Source: Margaritifera margaritifera
Taxonomy: Eukaryota; Mollusca; Bivalvia; Unionida; Margaritiferidae
Direction: 5' to 3'
NCBI GenBank assembly: GCA_029931535.1
Contig: JAQPZY010001523.1
Coordinates: 1,628,501-1,692,500, forward strand
Length of the DNA stretch: 64,000 bases
Positions 1 to 12,600 of the stretch are shown piece by piece (positions within the stretch are counted from its first letter, which is position 1; the number at the start of each line of letters is the position of its first letter). A model generated the notes under the pieces. The model was not told the origin of the DNA and ran no database searches. It saw nothing but the letters and a program-made list of their open reading frames with translations. The position numbers were made by a program, and so were the translations under genes.

Positions 1-612
1 CTGGTTTATAGAAAGTGCAAGGGTTATTTTGTTAAAAGTGATTATTATTTTTTTTTTCTTTTCTTCAGATAATGTTATTACAGTATTGCACGCAAAACTT
101 GGTCCAGAATTTGGCACAGGGTTGCTGAATTTGTGTCGAATCTATGCTTTTACATATAGGGGGAGTAACTCATAATAATTCATTTTATAGGGGACGCAAC
201 TCAAATAACGTGTAATGGTAGATTTAAGGGGTAAAATAGCAACATTTAGATTCTCTATTAGGAATACATACAATTGCTGAAACTGATAAAAATATATAAT
301 ATTATTCTGAAATATGAAATCCTTTCAAAGTATTTTTGTTACGATTGGAAGTAGTCTCGAATTCTTTTTTTAAAAAAAGCAAATCATAACAAGCTGTACA
401 TATACGGTTTTGCATAATTTATTAACTGAAATTCTAAACATAACAGTTACCTGTTACTATTGCATTGCTTAAATATTTGGCCCTCTCTTACCAGAGAGTA
501 AAACAACATAGATTAAAATTGGTACTTTGGAGGAGTACGACGAGAATACGGGGTGATATGGTTATGAGACCGTATGGTTTTGTGGGGTTTAACGCCGAGA
601 AAAAATGTGACC

Positions 613-654
613 ATGGCAGGTAAAAAGCAGACAGCTCGCAAGTCTACCGTCTAG
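613..654 (+). pseudogene. Histone H3 N-terminal fragment
   Basis: ATG then codons reading MAGKKQTARKSTV and a stop TAG. Histone H3 begins MARTKQTARKST, so ten of twelve residues agree, and the codons CAGACAGCTCGCAAGTC look like an H3 coding sequence. The similarity stops after Thr-11/Ser-10 of H3, exactly before the GGK motif. It lies at the left edge of the non-LTR insertion. It is a captured or processed fragment, or less probably chance. Confidence 0.45.
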
Positions 655-1242
655 GAAGTTTATCAAGATTCCAGGACGGAGGATGGGTGACTCTTTGTTT
701 TCGAATGCTATATATATCTAATATAGAAATATATTAGAAAATTTAATATTAGAATTTTGAACACTTTTAATTATTTATATTGTGACTCTATTTTGAACTA
801 GTTTATATTTGCAAATGTACGTATCATCAAATATGTACTTGTGAATATTTAAATCATTATATTGTGTTTACCGAATTAGTAACTACAATCTGCATGCCGG
901 AACTTTATTCACGCATATATTTTCATGGGAAAATCCCGGGAATGTCAATTCTACAGCACTACCTTAAGACAAAAGACACGAGCTCGGAGAGTGGCAGGAA
1001 GCTGGTGGCAAGCAGGCGTCCCGGAACCCAAGGAATGTATCACATATGAAGCCAGAAGATAGACCAGCAACTTCAGACATCCTAATAGTAATAAACATCG
1101 ATGATATCCGAACCCTCACACAAAATGGAAAAGGTTTCTACATTCTACACCCAAAAGGAGAGAACCCAATTTTGAGCAAGGGCGATATAGAGATGGGGAA
1201 AAAAGCACAAGTAACAGATCCACCAGATATTGCGAGAAACAG

Positions 1243-1247
<5 letters not shown>

Positions 1248-1287
<40 letters not shown>
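1248..1287. repeat. (TA)20 microsatellite
   Basis: Uninterrupted TA dinucleotides inside the broken ORF1 frame. Confidence 0.98.
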
Positions 1288-1290
<3 letters not shown>

Positions 1291-2178
1291 GAAAAAATTC
1301 AATTTGAAAATAGCAGATGCACAGATGACAACGTACAGACTTTATCCAACCATACAGACAGGAGCAAGAATCATACAAATAGAACAAGAACATGCAAAAA
1401 AAATAACACCATTTCTTATACATACATGGATTCCTCGTAAAATCTTAGTACAGAGGATGTATATACCACCGAAAATGCCCAAAATGCAAAAGAACAGGAC
1501 ATGATCTGAGAAAATGCACCCAAATGGAGACAGAAGTAGCAATAACAGCAACAACGACAACAATATCAATGACAACAGAGAGAAATACAAACAAGAATCA
1601 CCTGTCCACGGACTAACTACCTCACAGAGAAGAATTACTATAAGGGAGTGACAAAGCCAGAGACAAAATAGACAAAAGAAACACTGAGAAAGGAGCAACA
1701 GCAGAAAATATAACAACAATAATAATGATACATAAAAGTGAAATGCAAATCTTCCTAAAACAGTATATTTCTAGAAAGGAGAATACAAAGAAACCAGTAG
1801 AAAATGAAGGAATTATAGCACCACCACCACCAACAACAACAATTGAACAAATAATAAAAGTTTTTCATCAAACGATGGCCAAAAGGAGGAAACTGACACA
1901 AAGCCCGTGGAAGGAAACTTGAAGAAAAAAAAAAACGACTAAGGAAAACACCGAAGAAAAAAAGGTGAAACCGAGGGAAAAACAGTGATTGAACCAGAAA
2001 CAAGAGAATTACAATACTACAAATTAGATTATGTAGGCATAGACTTTGTGGATGAGGAAATATCACCAACACGACCACAACTAAAGAAAACAAAGACAAA
2101 AACGAAAGCAGGGAAAGACCAGAGGGAAAGAGAAAAACTATTTGATATTTGAAAAATTAAAAATATAAAAAAGAAAAC

Positions 2179-2179
<1 letters not shown>

Positions 2180-2269
<90 letters not shown>

Positions 2270-2290
2270 CGTATGTGTGTGTGTGTGTGT
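2180..2290. repeat. Compound (AT)n(AG)n...(GT)n microsatellite
   Basis: About 26 AT units pass directly into about 17 AG units, then TACGTAT and (GT)8. Confidence 0.98.
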
Positions 2291-2977
2291 CACAAAATAA
2301 TATGTACTGATATCAAAATCTTATATGTAATACTAATGATACAAAATAGCAACTGAACCTAACAATCAAAATAACCAAATAATATAACTAACAGAGAAAG
2401 AGAGAGAAGAGAGAAAGATAAACAGACATGCATGCAATATACTAAAAAAAAAAAAACAAGCTCTTAGACATGAAACAGAACTGGGACAATTTGATCCTTA
2501 CAGGCCAGTCCCAAGATTAACAAGAAACGAAACACGACAACAAACATGCATAAAAAAAATAATAAGTGAATGGGGCACCTTAGCAAGACCTTAAGGCAAA
2601 AGGTCACTACTTTTCAATAACTCGTGTAGGGAAGAAAAGAGCGGAAACCCGACTGACAGAAAATACCTGAATGGAGGTGAGTACAAACCTGGAAACCCGA
2701 AATACAAGAAAACTTGGAAAACTAGGCAAATAATAGAAAGAGAAACCTCACTCAAAATTCTTGCGACAAAATGTTAGCATCTAAAATAATTAAACCTTTA
2801 GGTATTTGGAACTTTATGAGGGGACATTTCCAATGCTCTAACCAGCCATATATGCTGGGAAGCACTAGGATTTGTCCACAAATAAATCTCTTAAAATAAA
2901 GTAGTAAAACAACATTAGATTAAAATAGGAACTTTAGAAAATTACGTAGAGAATACATGGTGAAATATTTATGAAAC

Positions 2978-3182
2978 CGGTTTGGTTGTGCGGGGCTTAA
3001 CGTCCATTTTCAGTACATGATTGGTCAGTATATTTGGTGGAGGAAGAACCAACGACCCACGGGAAGCAACTGGCAAGCTTTCTCACATACCCACGTTGGT
3101 CGAGCCGAGACTCGAATTCGTGCGGACAGAGGTGAGATGTATCAGCGATCTGCAAAGGCGAACGAGCGCCTTTATGAAGCAA
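2978..3182 (-). mobile_element. tRNA-derived SINE, 5' truncated
   Basis: Plus strand starts GGTTTGGTTGTGCGGGGCTT (the tail, reverse complement) and matches the SINEs at 40303 and 40918 in opposite orientation. It ends at the A-box side, so the tRNA head is incomplete. It is absent at the matching position of the right arm. Confidence 0.75.
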
Positions 3183-3489
3183 AGCTTAACCGTGATATGA
3201 AATCAATTCTAACGAAGTTTATCTCCTCGTTCACACTTGTAATTTGACACATATTTGAAGACATGTGTCAAGAATTAACTAATAGGAAGTTCTGTAGCAT
3301 GTTATGTCTCGCATGCTACGCAGTACAATGTATTTTTTTTATGGGATTTAACACAAGTGATGAAAAGTATAAAGCATGAAAATGGTAATAGTATTAAATT
3401 TGATACAAGTAGATTTTATTATTTTAATGCCTCAACAGATATTTTTTTTTTAGATAAGATTAAACTTTTTTCTATATAGTTCTGTTAGT

Positions 3490-3737
3490 TTTGGTTTGGT
3501 TTTGTGGGGTCTAACGTAGTTTTCAGCACATGATACTTGGCTGCCAGTATATTTGTTTGGTGGCTGAAGAACGCGGGAAGACCCCGAGAAAAAGCCCCGA
3601 CCCACGGGAAGCTACTGGCAATCTTTTTCACATATCCACGTTGGTTGAGCCGAGACTCGAACCCAGGCAGACAGAGGTGGGATGTGTGAGTGATCAGTAA
3701 AGGCGAGCGTCGTAGACCAATCGGCCACCCGGGGCCC
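3490..3737 (-). mobile_element. tRNA-derived SINE, near full length
   Basis: Same family as the copies in COX4 intron 2. On the minus strand it has a head GGCCGATTGGTCTACGACGC, a B-box-like GGTTCGAGTC and a tail ending in AACCAAACC. It inserted in the left arm and lacks a counterpart in the right arm. Confidence 0.8.
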
Positions 3738-4159
3738 CTATTCTGGTAGCAATGATCCATCTACAGTATTATGAAAATAGGAAATCGAGAAAATGCAGTT
3801 AGATTCTGTAATTTTGAAAGTTTGTATGAATTATCATCAGACAGAGAAGAATCTGTAAACTTCCAGTTAGTTATTTTTATGACTCATTTTCTCGATCTAA
3901 GAGGATTTTTAAAAAATGATATAAAATACTTGACATTAAAGTAATATATTAAAATATTTAAAACTCTGGACTATTAATGTCACATTTATCACCAGATAAT
4001 AGTTACTTATTTGATGTGTTTATACCAATTAAATAAGATTGCTTGCTTTTAAAAAAAAAAAAAGGTAATTTTATTTATTAAGTTCTTTTGTGAGTGGGTC
4101 AATATGATAATCTTTAGTTTGCTCTCTAACCTTATTCTAAGATTTAAAGTCGTTGACTG

Positions 4160-4390
4160 AGCTAGGATGGTGGTCCATCTTTTAACAAAAATAAAAATGG
4201 TGGATAGCTACATACTAGTGGTCCAGATTCTGTTTTTAAATTTTAAAAGTAGCGATCATACATTAAGTTATTTTTAAAATTAAAAACACAAAAAAAAAAA
4301 ACAGTCGAGTGATCCAGCTTCTTTCAAAAAAATAAAAATGGTGGTTGCTCAGTACCAAAGTTTAGTGGTCCAGCTTTTTTTAAAAAAAAT
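4160..4390. repeat. Tandem GTGGTCCAG repeats in left arm
   Basis: Three to four degenerate ~80-90 bp units, each with a (A/G)TGGTCCAG core and an AAATAAAAATGGTGG block. The inverted partner is at 16540-16790 and related units occur at 56840-57000. Confidence 0.7.
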
Positions 4391-4473
4391 ACATAACACC
4401 ATAGATGTTTAGATACCAGATGTACAAATAAAATTTATGAAGGAGACTTTGTAAGAGTTTATTGTTACTTTTC

Positions 4474-4476
<3 letters not shown>

Positions 4477-4547
<71 letters not shown>

Positions 4548-4549
4548 TA
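4477..4549. repeat. (AT)n microsatellite
   Basis: About 35 AT units at the inner side of the left arm. Confidence 0.98.
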
Positions 4550-6349
4550 CTGTAGCAAATATGGCAATAATGGTTGACATTTCAACCAGTGCCGCCTTAA
4601 ATTCATAGAATGTTTCAGAATTTATTTAAGTGTTGCTTACACTTGTTTCGAATCATAATTTATCAGCATTTACTGTGCCTCATTGAAGCTAGTCTGATGA
4701 TATGATGTGTCTGTACTCAGATAGAATTGTTACGACTGAATTTGCTACAATTGAAAGGATCCAATATTTATTGTTGCGGCTAAATTTGCTACGATTTTTC
4801 ATGGAATTAAATTTTTATTGTTACGGCAGAATTTGCTGTTTTTTTCGTGGGGTCGGGTTTTCATTGACTGTAAAGTGTTGCTACTTTCGATTCAGGGGTG
4901 TGGGGGTGGGGGGGCCGACTTTCCCGTTTCTCTGTGTCGGTTGGAGACGGGTGGCGCCTGTTGACATAGAGATGGATCAGCTGGCTCTGTTCCTTTCTCT
5001 CGTTTCATTGGTTGCAGACGAATGCCGTTTGTTTATCAGTCAGCCGACGTTCCTTCCTTTTCCGTTAAGTAAGTCAAATACAGATAGCATCGGTGTGTAA
5101 CGTAGGGGAAGGCATGGGCTCTGTCTGGGGATAGGGTGCACTTTTCTGGACTTTGGGATGTACTAAGTGGTAGCATCTTGTCTGTACATTTTCGTCAGGG
5201 TTTGGCACATTCCGGACGGGGAACTCTATGTAAGCGATTCTTGGTAGGCGGGCCCTGGCTTTATTATGTCTGCGGTCCTGGGGTTTCTCTTCTCTTCGTT
5301 GCAGGTATGGGGGTTGTCTTAATCTTTTTGGGTTATGGATTATGCTTCTTTGTTCTTTGTGGATTTTAAGTTCTTTTCTCGTACGATGTGTCAGCATAGT
5401 ATTGATAAGTGGTTGAATATTTTATTTGATATTTGTGAAATTGTAAAATATATAGTGCAATGGATTGTTATATATTTGTTAGAAATTTATAGTTAGCTAT
5501 TAGGAAACTTCATTAATGCTGGAATTGATTCTTTGTAATTGTGTAATTATTGTTGTGTTGATGGTATTACTTTTGTGATTGTAAACGAATTTCGCTGCAA
5601 AGTTCATGACCTACGATAATTATATTTGGAAATGAATTCTTCATACTTTGGAAGTTATAAACCATGATTGTTCGGCATTATGGTATTGCATTCGAAATTG
5701 TGTATTGATTTGAATTTTTGCACAACTATTTGAGTATTACTTCTCAAGTAGATCTTACTACGTTTTGGTTAATTTATTATTTGATTATTTACAGAATTTT
5801 ACATGATATTTCAAATACAGGAATTCTAGAAAAATATATATAGTTGATAGTCCTTAATTAAATAGAATAATTTTATGTTGTTGTCATATTTAATTTTAGA
5901 TATAGAACGTTGTTTGATTTAATAAAGCATAGTCGTATTTGCAATCCTGAGAGTTATCTTCTCTTCGTTACAGATGGTTCGAACCTACCTAGTCACTGTG
6001 ACGTAGAGGAGGATAAGAATGAGTTTGCTATCTCTCTTCTTTCTATCCGAGAGTTTCTCTCCAAACAAACCTTCAGGGAGTCATGGTGAAACATAATCAT
6101 TACAATCAACCCGGCAACCAACACAAATTCTTACACAATAATTGAGGGAAAATTTTCTTACGTCATTACTATTGTTTGTTAAGCCCAGTCTAATAAATTT
6201 GTATCGTTTAGAAAGCTTCTGTGCGTTGTGTATATGTCAAGTCAATACATTTATTCCGAACAAATGCGACTGGAGTTGTTTACTTGTAGAATTTGTTTAC
6301 TGCCATCTGACTACACTTATTATCTATTTCCAATGGGACAGTGTGTGCA

Positions 6350-6387
<38 letters not shown>

Positions 6388-7380
6388 GTTTTCAGCTTCG
6401 AATTTGACAAGTTGCCAACTAAAATTGGTAAAAAGGATTATATAATAGGTAATTTCAATAATTATTTATAGACAATCAGTTTGATAATTGATGTACAAAA
6501 GAATGACATTCTCTTTAGGTTTTATATAAATTTTGCATACATATGATTTTCTTCATGTATGAAAAATTTAACAGAGGTACATCTTTTACATCATATTGGA
6601 AGTTTCTATAAAAATGAGAAAATCCTTGTAGATTAAAACAGAGTTTAAGTATTTTTTGGAGGAAAATTCAAGCTACAATAACTTGTTATTTTTGATCAGG
6701 TTCAAGGAAAAAAAAGTGTATAGAGAAGCAACTTTATTTGTTTATAGGATCCGTAAACAAATTTAAATTTGTAACATCTGTAAATTTAAACTTACACCAC
6801 CCATTTATTTGTAACAACAAAGGGATAATTTCCTGTAACAAGTTGATTATTTTCGTGGACTCAACAGTAAGATACTGACTTTAAGTTTGACTTAATAGAA
6901 ATTGTACAGATTGCCAAAATTTTGAGTACATACTCAAGTTGAAAAAGTATTATGAAAGTGAAATCTGGTCCTTGTGAACTTGTGTGAAATCTAATTTCAG
7001 TTAAGTCTTTAAAGATGTCCGCTGCCGTTAGCTGTATACCACGCAAATCGAGAGGATGTTAATTTATTGTTGCATCAGCGTTAAGACGTCATTCGTTCAA
7101 GCCAAATAGCATACTGCTAGGAACTATGGGGGAATACTGAACGTCATTTTTATGGAATAATGGCATAATTCCTGGGCTGGGCTAATATTATGTTTAATCA
7201 ACTTCTTGGACAAGTGACTTTTGAAAAATCACTTGCTCAGCAAAACTTATCTCTTGTCCATGTAATTAAGTAACATAGCAAATACAGATAGTTGCTATCG
7301 TGACTTATTTTGTTTTCGTGTAATATTGAAATGCCTACCTTTGGTTAGCAGTATATTAATTACTATTACTGATGATGTAT
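4550..7380. other. No gene recognised
   Basis: Contains three ~45-bp units built on ATTGTTACGGCAGAATTTGC (4725-4840), a G-rich stretch with 7 consecutive G at ~4907, and a (GT)n tract at 6341-6386. ORFs here lack family motifs and splice context. A TG...CA bounded LTR beginning TGTTACGACT at 4728 was considered but has no target duplication. Confidence 0.5.
6341..6386. repeat. (GT)n microsatellite
   Basis: GT dinucleotides with one GC interruption. Confidence 0.97.
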
Positions 7381-8310
7381 TTTTCGCTCACCTGGCCTTA
7401 AGGTCAAATGAGCTTATGATATTGCCCTGTGTCCGTCGAGTCGTGCGTCTGTCAACAATTGCTTGTTACCATTCTGGAGTCATTATTACCGATCCAATTT
7501 CGATCAAACTTGAAATATGGGTTTATATAATCAGAATCTCGGATGAGTTCAAAAATGAGCGTTGTCCATACATATTAAAGAGGTGATCTTTTATTTGACT
7601 GGTTAACCTTGTTACCACTCTGGAGGACATATTTCTGATATGATTTTGATCCAGCTTGGAATATATGTTTATGTCATCAGGATCTCGTACGGGTTCGATA
7701 ATGAACAAGATCCACCATACTAATTAGGTGATCTTGCATCTGATTGGTTGAGCTTGTTATCCCTCTGGAAACGATATTTCTGATCTGGATTTGATCAGAC
7801 TTTAAATAATAGGCTACTATCCTCAAGATGTAGGATGATTTTTCTTATGGTCGAGACCTATGCATATATTTATGAGGTGATCTTGCATTGGATATGGAGA
7901 TTCTTTACCACTCTAGAGAATGTATTTTGCTTATGGGATTTTTATCAAAATTGGTAAACATGCCTATGTTATTAAAAATTCTTGGTCAACTATAATTATG
8001 AGTGAAATGAATGCATATTATTTGGTGTGACCTTGCGTCTGATCGACTGAGCTTGTCAATAATCTTGCAACTATAATTCTCATTAGATTTTGATCAATTT
8101 TTTTTTTTTTTATATTATGAAGATGTTGGATATGTTTGATTCGGACCAAGATCTACGCATATTAATGAGGCAATCTTGTATCTGATTGGCTGAGCTTGTT
8201 ACCACTCTAGAGACTGAATTCCAATTGGAGTATGCTCCGCCTTAAGATTATATTATCATTGTCATAGACAGGTTCTACAATAAGTGAGATCAATGCAGAC
8301 GAATGAGATC

Positions 8311-8713
8311 TGTTACGACTAGGGGTAATGTAACAAAAGAAAAGACTCAAACAAGCTTTCAAGATTTAAATACAAATATTTAATTTCCTAAAATATTAAA
8401 ATATTTCAACAAACAATCAAAGTGAAAGAATTAAAAATAACTTACAGTATAGAATATCCTTAAAAGTCCTAAATTGTTCTAAAGTTCACTGATCCGGAAG
8501 TTAATCCAAATATTCCGAATGAAACCTTCACTGTACTGATGTACTAACAAGAATCAGTTATATCCAAGTGTTATAAATTCCAAATAGTTCTTGTGAATAT
8601 GGAATATCACAAGTTCTAGAAATGTTTCCGATAATTCCATGGAGCTGTATAATTATTAAAGTTTAAGAAGCAGTACTTAATCCAGAATGTACTGTATAAT
8701 GATATATATATAT

Positions 8714-8776
<63 letters not shown>

Positions 8777-9237
8777 TGAAGTAGAATATCCACACACAAA
8801 ATGAACCAATCTCGTGTTATGACCTCTAAAATGAATAAACTATGAACGAATGCATAAACACAGCAATACATCATAATTATAGCTTATGACAGCGCAGAAC
8901 AGAATAAGGAAAACCAATTTAATCCTTCTAGAAAACAACCCTCTCCGAACCAATCAGAAACTAGGCTATGCGTGACACCGCTGAAGTACCTATGCACTAA
9001 CGTTAAAGTATTGACTCTTAATAAAATCATAGAATCTAGGTCAGAAGTTCAACCCTCACGCGCTAATCACGTGATATACTAATGCTATAAGCGACAATTT
9101 TCCCACGTCCAATGTACTGAGTCGCATTGAAATACCGTATATGTACTTTCTACAAGACGACATCTGTTAGACTATTATGCAGAGATCATAAACCTATACT
9201 ATTATTTAAAAACCAAATAATACATAATTATGTAACA
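8311..9237. mobile_element. Solo-LTR-like insertion (927 bp) with GATC target duplication
   Basis: Begins TGTTACGACT and ends TTATGTAACA, so the termini are TG...CA with a 6-bp inverted TGTTAC/GTAACA. It is flanked by GATC at 8307-8310 and 9238-9241. Removing it with one GATC restores an uninterrupted monomer (GAGATCCAATGCATCTG). No coding sequence is inside; an (AT)n tract is at 8702-8773. This is most like a solo LTR of a Gypsy-type element. A non-autonomous DNA transposon is the alternative. Confidence 0.65.
8702..8773. repeat. (AT)n microsatellite inside the LTR-like insertion
   Basis: Near-perfect TA/AT run with one AG interruption. Confidence 0.97.
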
Positions 9238-9400
9238 GATCCAATGCATCTGAATGACTGAGCTTGTTACCTCTCTAGATCTAGAGACCGTATTTCTCAT
9301 GTAATTTATATGAAACTCAGTAAATGGGTTTATATCATATATCATAATGACCTTGGATGACTTCAGTTATAAGCAATAGACCGTGCATATTAATTGTCCC

Positions 9401-11150
9401 ATTATCTTTATGACTATTTTTTAAAAAAATCAGGATATAGTAAATTATGTAAAATGAACATGATATAAAGTTTGGAAAATAGTTTACCTAGCTTGTGTTC
9501 TTACACTACTACACAAGTCTGCTTAGTGAAATGATTAACTGTTAAGTTATGTAAGAAAGATGTGCGAATCAGGACCACTTAGGCCTCTAGTTTATGATAA
9601 TCTCTGTAATTTAAAAAAAAGTTGTAAAATGAATGCATCTGTTAAACCTTGACAAATTAAAGACTAGAACAACTGTAATGGCTCACCACCACAAATCCAT
9701 ATGTTTCCATTGTATACTCCAAACCACAACACCCATCCCGTGACTCACCCCCGTCTCCATGACAGTAAGCCAGAAGTGATAATGCAAAACTGTCAATATA
9801 TGATGCATCTTTCTGCTATGTTTCCATATATAAAGTTTATTCAGAAAAGATTTCACAATGTCATTGTAATTGCAGGTTGCATAAATCTGACCTTGATTCC
9901 CATGGACACCAGGAGTAGGAACCAAGAATAACACTCCTCCTGCAAGATGGTTACCACAGGGACAACACAACTGCAAAGTTAAATTAAATTCCACCTAGCG
10001 CTTTTGGAGTGATGTGGTAATGGGCAGACAGAGCATGGGCATAAAAAAGTTCTCAGATAAATTTCCTTATTTCAAATAATTGGAATTAACACCTATTATA
10101 TTCTATAGTTCAAAAATGTTAATGTATAAATCTTGTAACGTTAACCTAATTACATCACATCCAGCAAAGGTCTTTTAGGTCTGCACCTTTAGTATTTTCT
10201 TCCGTCTCTACAGGTTTACAATATTTGAGTGTAGTAATAATTGGTAAAGCTAGTATATTAACACATCCATTAGTTTGGGATCAACTCCTTGTAAGAATTT
10301 GAGCTGTAATTTTAGTTGGTTATATAAAGCACGTAATCAACGGGCTAATCAGTGCCAGTCTCTCTCCAGAACCAATTGACCTCTTTGATATTTGCTGCCA
10401 AGTGACGTTTAAATACACAACAGTGTCAGCAGTGTGTGAATATGGCCGTAAGCTATTGTCCTGTTTAACTGGTGTCCTTTTGATTGCTTATAACAGCAGA
10501 TAGACCTGTTGATAACTTCCTCTGAAAGTAGTCATACATACAAACATAATTTAGTTGTGAAAGCAATTGATGTCACTGAAATTATTTTATACGCTGGCTG
10601 TGAATCAGTCAGGAATCTGCAGTTGTCCAACTTTTTCACATTGAAAAAACTGACCTGTTTCGGACAAGCAACTTGACTTTTGTTACTAATCCAACCATGA
10701 ATTTCACTTTTCCAGATGTTGGGCTGGGGAAATCCAACCTTTAGCCATTCATTCTGCTATTAAATAATAAAGGGGGTAGAGCCAAATACTAATAGATGAA
10801 GGGAATAATATTATTGTCAACGACAAGAAAATAAATGTTATGCACATAAAATCTTATGAAATCAATGTTAATTTACAACTTGCCATAAATTAGCACCACT
10901 GTCTTCCTGCTTCATATTACAGTTAAGATCTTAATAAAACATTGTACAATGGTAATACAGTGGACAATGTCACTCAGCAACCTAAACTTTCTTCATGTCC
11001 GAAAGTTAAAATATCGACGATTTTTAAATACTCCTAATAAAACCATTTTAAGGATTTGTTGAAAGGATATAATTTCCTATAGATTATTTTGTATAATTAT
11101 TGGTATCTTAGGACACATGTTTTAATTAAAGTATCCTGGAGAACAAAGAC
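9401..11150. other. No gene recognised
   Basis: A 103-codon minus-strand frame at 9994-9683 (starts MEFNLTLQLCCPCGNHLAGG, ends MDLWW) is open but matches no family I know and has no splice context. The rest is AT-rich sequence without evident repeats. Confidence 0.4.
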
Positions 11151-11159
11151 TCTCATCTG

Positions 11160-11480
11160 TGAACACCAATTTCAAGTATCTTGATTCTCACATGCGAACA
11201 CCAATTAGACGTATCTTGACTCTCACCTGTAAACACCAATTAGGCGTATCTTGACTCTCACCTGTGTAAAGCAATTTGATGTATCTTGACTCTCACTTGT
11301 GTACAGCAATTTGATGTATGATATATCTCACCTGTGAACGGCAATTTTTGATGTATCTTGATTCTCACCCGTGTACAGCAATTTGATGTAGAGTACATAA
11401 TTCCCCTGTGAACAGAAGTTTGATGTATCTTGACTCTCACCTGTGAACAGCAATTTGATGTATATTGATTCTCACCGTGA
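11160..11480. repeat. ~35-bp minisatellite, about nine units
   Basis: Unit approximately TGTATCTTGACTCTCACCTG then TGAACAGCAATTTGA, with point changes and one partial unit. The minus strand keeps an open frame through several units because 35-36 bp spacing varies. Confidence 0.9.
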
Positions 11481-12169
11481 TATCAGTGTGATTATCTTGC
11501 ATGTCTTTTATTTTTTTTTTTTAAGTTAATACTAAATCTGAGTATTGTTGAGGTCAATGCTACCAAATGAAAAAGCAATGCCAATGTCCTGCTATCTCGA
11601 ACATTTTGGTTGTTTGTGAAATATATGAAAATCAGAAGTAGAGTTTCAGGGTCATTCCCCAGCGGCGTTTTACTTCATTCCAACAAAGAAATCAGTTTAC
11701 AAAATAACAGAAACGTACCACATTTTAAACAGTACTTGAAGAATTTCACAATGTTCATGGTCACATCTGTTTGTTCTCCAGTGGTTTTAGTGTTTAAGTT
11801 ATTACATGAACATATTATTGTTCCCACAATAATTCTGTCTTAATAATTTATTAATTTTTGCAGCACATATTATTTGATAACAAATCTGTTTTCTTCTTTC
11901 ATGGTGAAAGTTTTTCATTATATGCATGAACAATATACACAATATACAAATATGCAAAGAAACTTCACTTGGTTTCTCCCCCCCCCCCCCCATTGGATAC
12001 AACCCGTCGATGTTGATGTGCTAGGTTTGCTTTTTGCAGCCTTAGCAACAATTTATTTTGCATTCTTTTTTCGTAACTGTTTTTGTTTGTTTGTTTGTTT
12101 TGTTGTTGTTTTTTTTCTTTTTTTTCTCAACAACTCTTTTTCCTTTTAAGCTCATCCTTGTATTGTCTA

Positions 12170-12600
12170 CATTCAGTTTGCTTATTCTAACAGGGTTACA
12201 TCTGCCCTCTCATCCTTCAGAACATATTTGATTTTCAGTACTGAGTATGTGGTTTCTTTGTTTATCCTCCCGGATTTGTAATCGATAATATCATTCATGA
12301 TATTGAAGAATGATTATACTTGTAGCCCATGAAAACAATACACATCTTTCTGGCAAAGATTGCCAAATGCTCGTGTTTTGGCATTAAATTCTCTCATGAA
12401 TTGACCAACTAAGTTCCCATCAACTTTGCGTTCCTGCCGTTATAATTTCCACACATTTTTCAAACCTCTATCCAAACTTTTTGTGTCAATGTTTCTATCA
12501 ACAATTCAAGACGCTATGTCTGGCACACATGCTTCTTTCTTTTCATTACCAGACGTATTCATTATGTGAAGATTCGTTGGACGGGTAGAAACTCTTGACC
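12170..12600 (-). pseudogene. Decayed coding sequence, family unknown
   Basis: One minus-strand frame reads protein-like text for ~430 bp with only four internal stops: for example VDGNLVGQFMREFNAKTRAF and FNIMNDIIDYKSGRINKETT. The low stop density for such AT-rich DNA suggests former coding sequence, probably from a mobile element. No motif identifies it. Confidence 0.3.

Larger units (their letters stand above)
600..2893 (+). mobile_element. Decayed non-LTR retrotransposon insertion, ORF1 region
   Basis: Inserted in the left arm only. An open frame from 1046 reads into KIADAQMTTYRLYPTIQTGA, and after a one-base frame change encodes a CCHC zinc knuckle at 1476-1517: CPKCKRTGHDLRKC (C-x2-C-x4-H-x4-C). 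A knuckle preceded by a basic, aromatic region is typical of ORF1 of jockey/CR1-like LINEs. Further coding-like text (FDPYRPVPRLTRNETRQQTC) occurs near 2490-2550 and is broken. A (TA)n tract interrupts the ORF. The segment is bounded by ~105-bp direct repeats at 497-600 and 2893-3005. Confidence 0.6.
24..4390 (+). repeat. Left arm of a ~21 kb inverted structure
   Basis: Blocks at 24-520, about 3190-3290, 3340-3460 and 3780-4390 have reverse-complement partners in the right arm, in mirrored order. Examples are TTATTTTGTTAAAAGTG at 24, GCACAGGGTTGCTGAATTTG at 113, and the GTGGTCCAG blocks at 4160-4390. Between them the left arm has its own insertions: a non-LTR element at ~600-2893 and minus-strand SINEs at 2978-3182 and 3490-3737. 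The estimate of identity is by eye, roughly three quarters to 85 percent where aligned, so the duplication is old. Confidence 0.8.
7390..9400 (+). repeat. Array of ~145-bp monomers opening with GCTCACCTGG
   Basis: After CGCTCACCTGGCCTTAAGG the phrase CTGAGCTTGTTACCACTCT recurs near 7597, 7741, 7889, 8040, 8182 and 9252; spacing is 140-150 bp once the 927-bp insertion at 8311-9237 is removed. Inverse-orientation monomers of the same family form the array at 29640-32245. The module type is abundant in bivalve genomes as far as I recall. Confidence 0.8.

Noticed and set aside
4702..5397. Overlapping ORFs of 132, 107 and 77 codons in a G-rich patch
   Set aside because: Frames on both strands are open because of base composition; none shows a domain.
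4728..6104. Possible 1.4-kb LTR starting TGTTACGACT and ending CATTACA
   Set aside because: Flanks (AGAAT and ATCAA) give no target duplication and no primer-binding site or coding region follows; kept only as unassigned DNA.
9683..9994. 103-codon minus-strand ORF
   Set aside because: No recognised motif, no splice context and odd composition (many His/Trp). Not supported as a gene.
11160..11480. CRISPR-like array of ~35-bp repeats
   Set aside because: The units are contiguous with no unique spacers, in a eukaryotic genome; it is a minisatellite.
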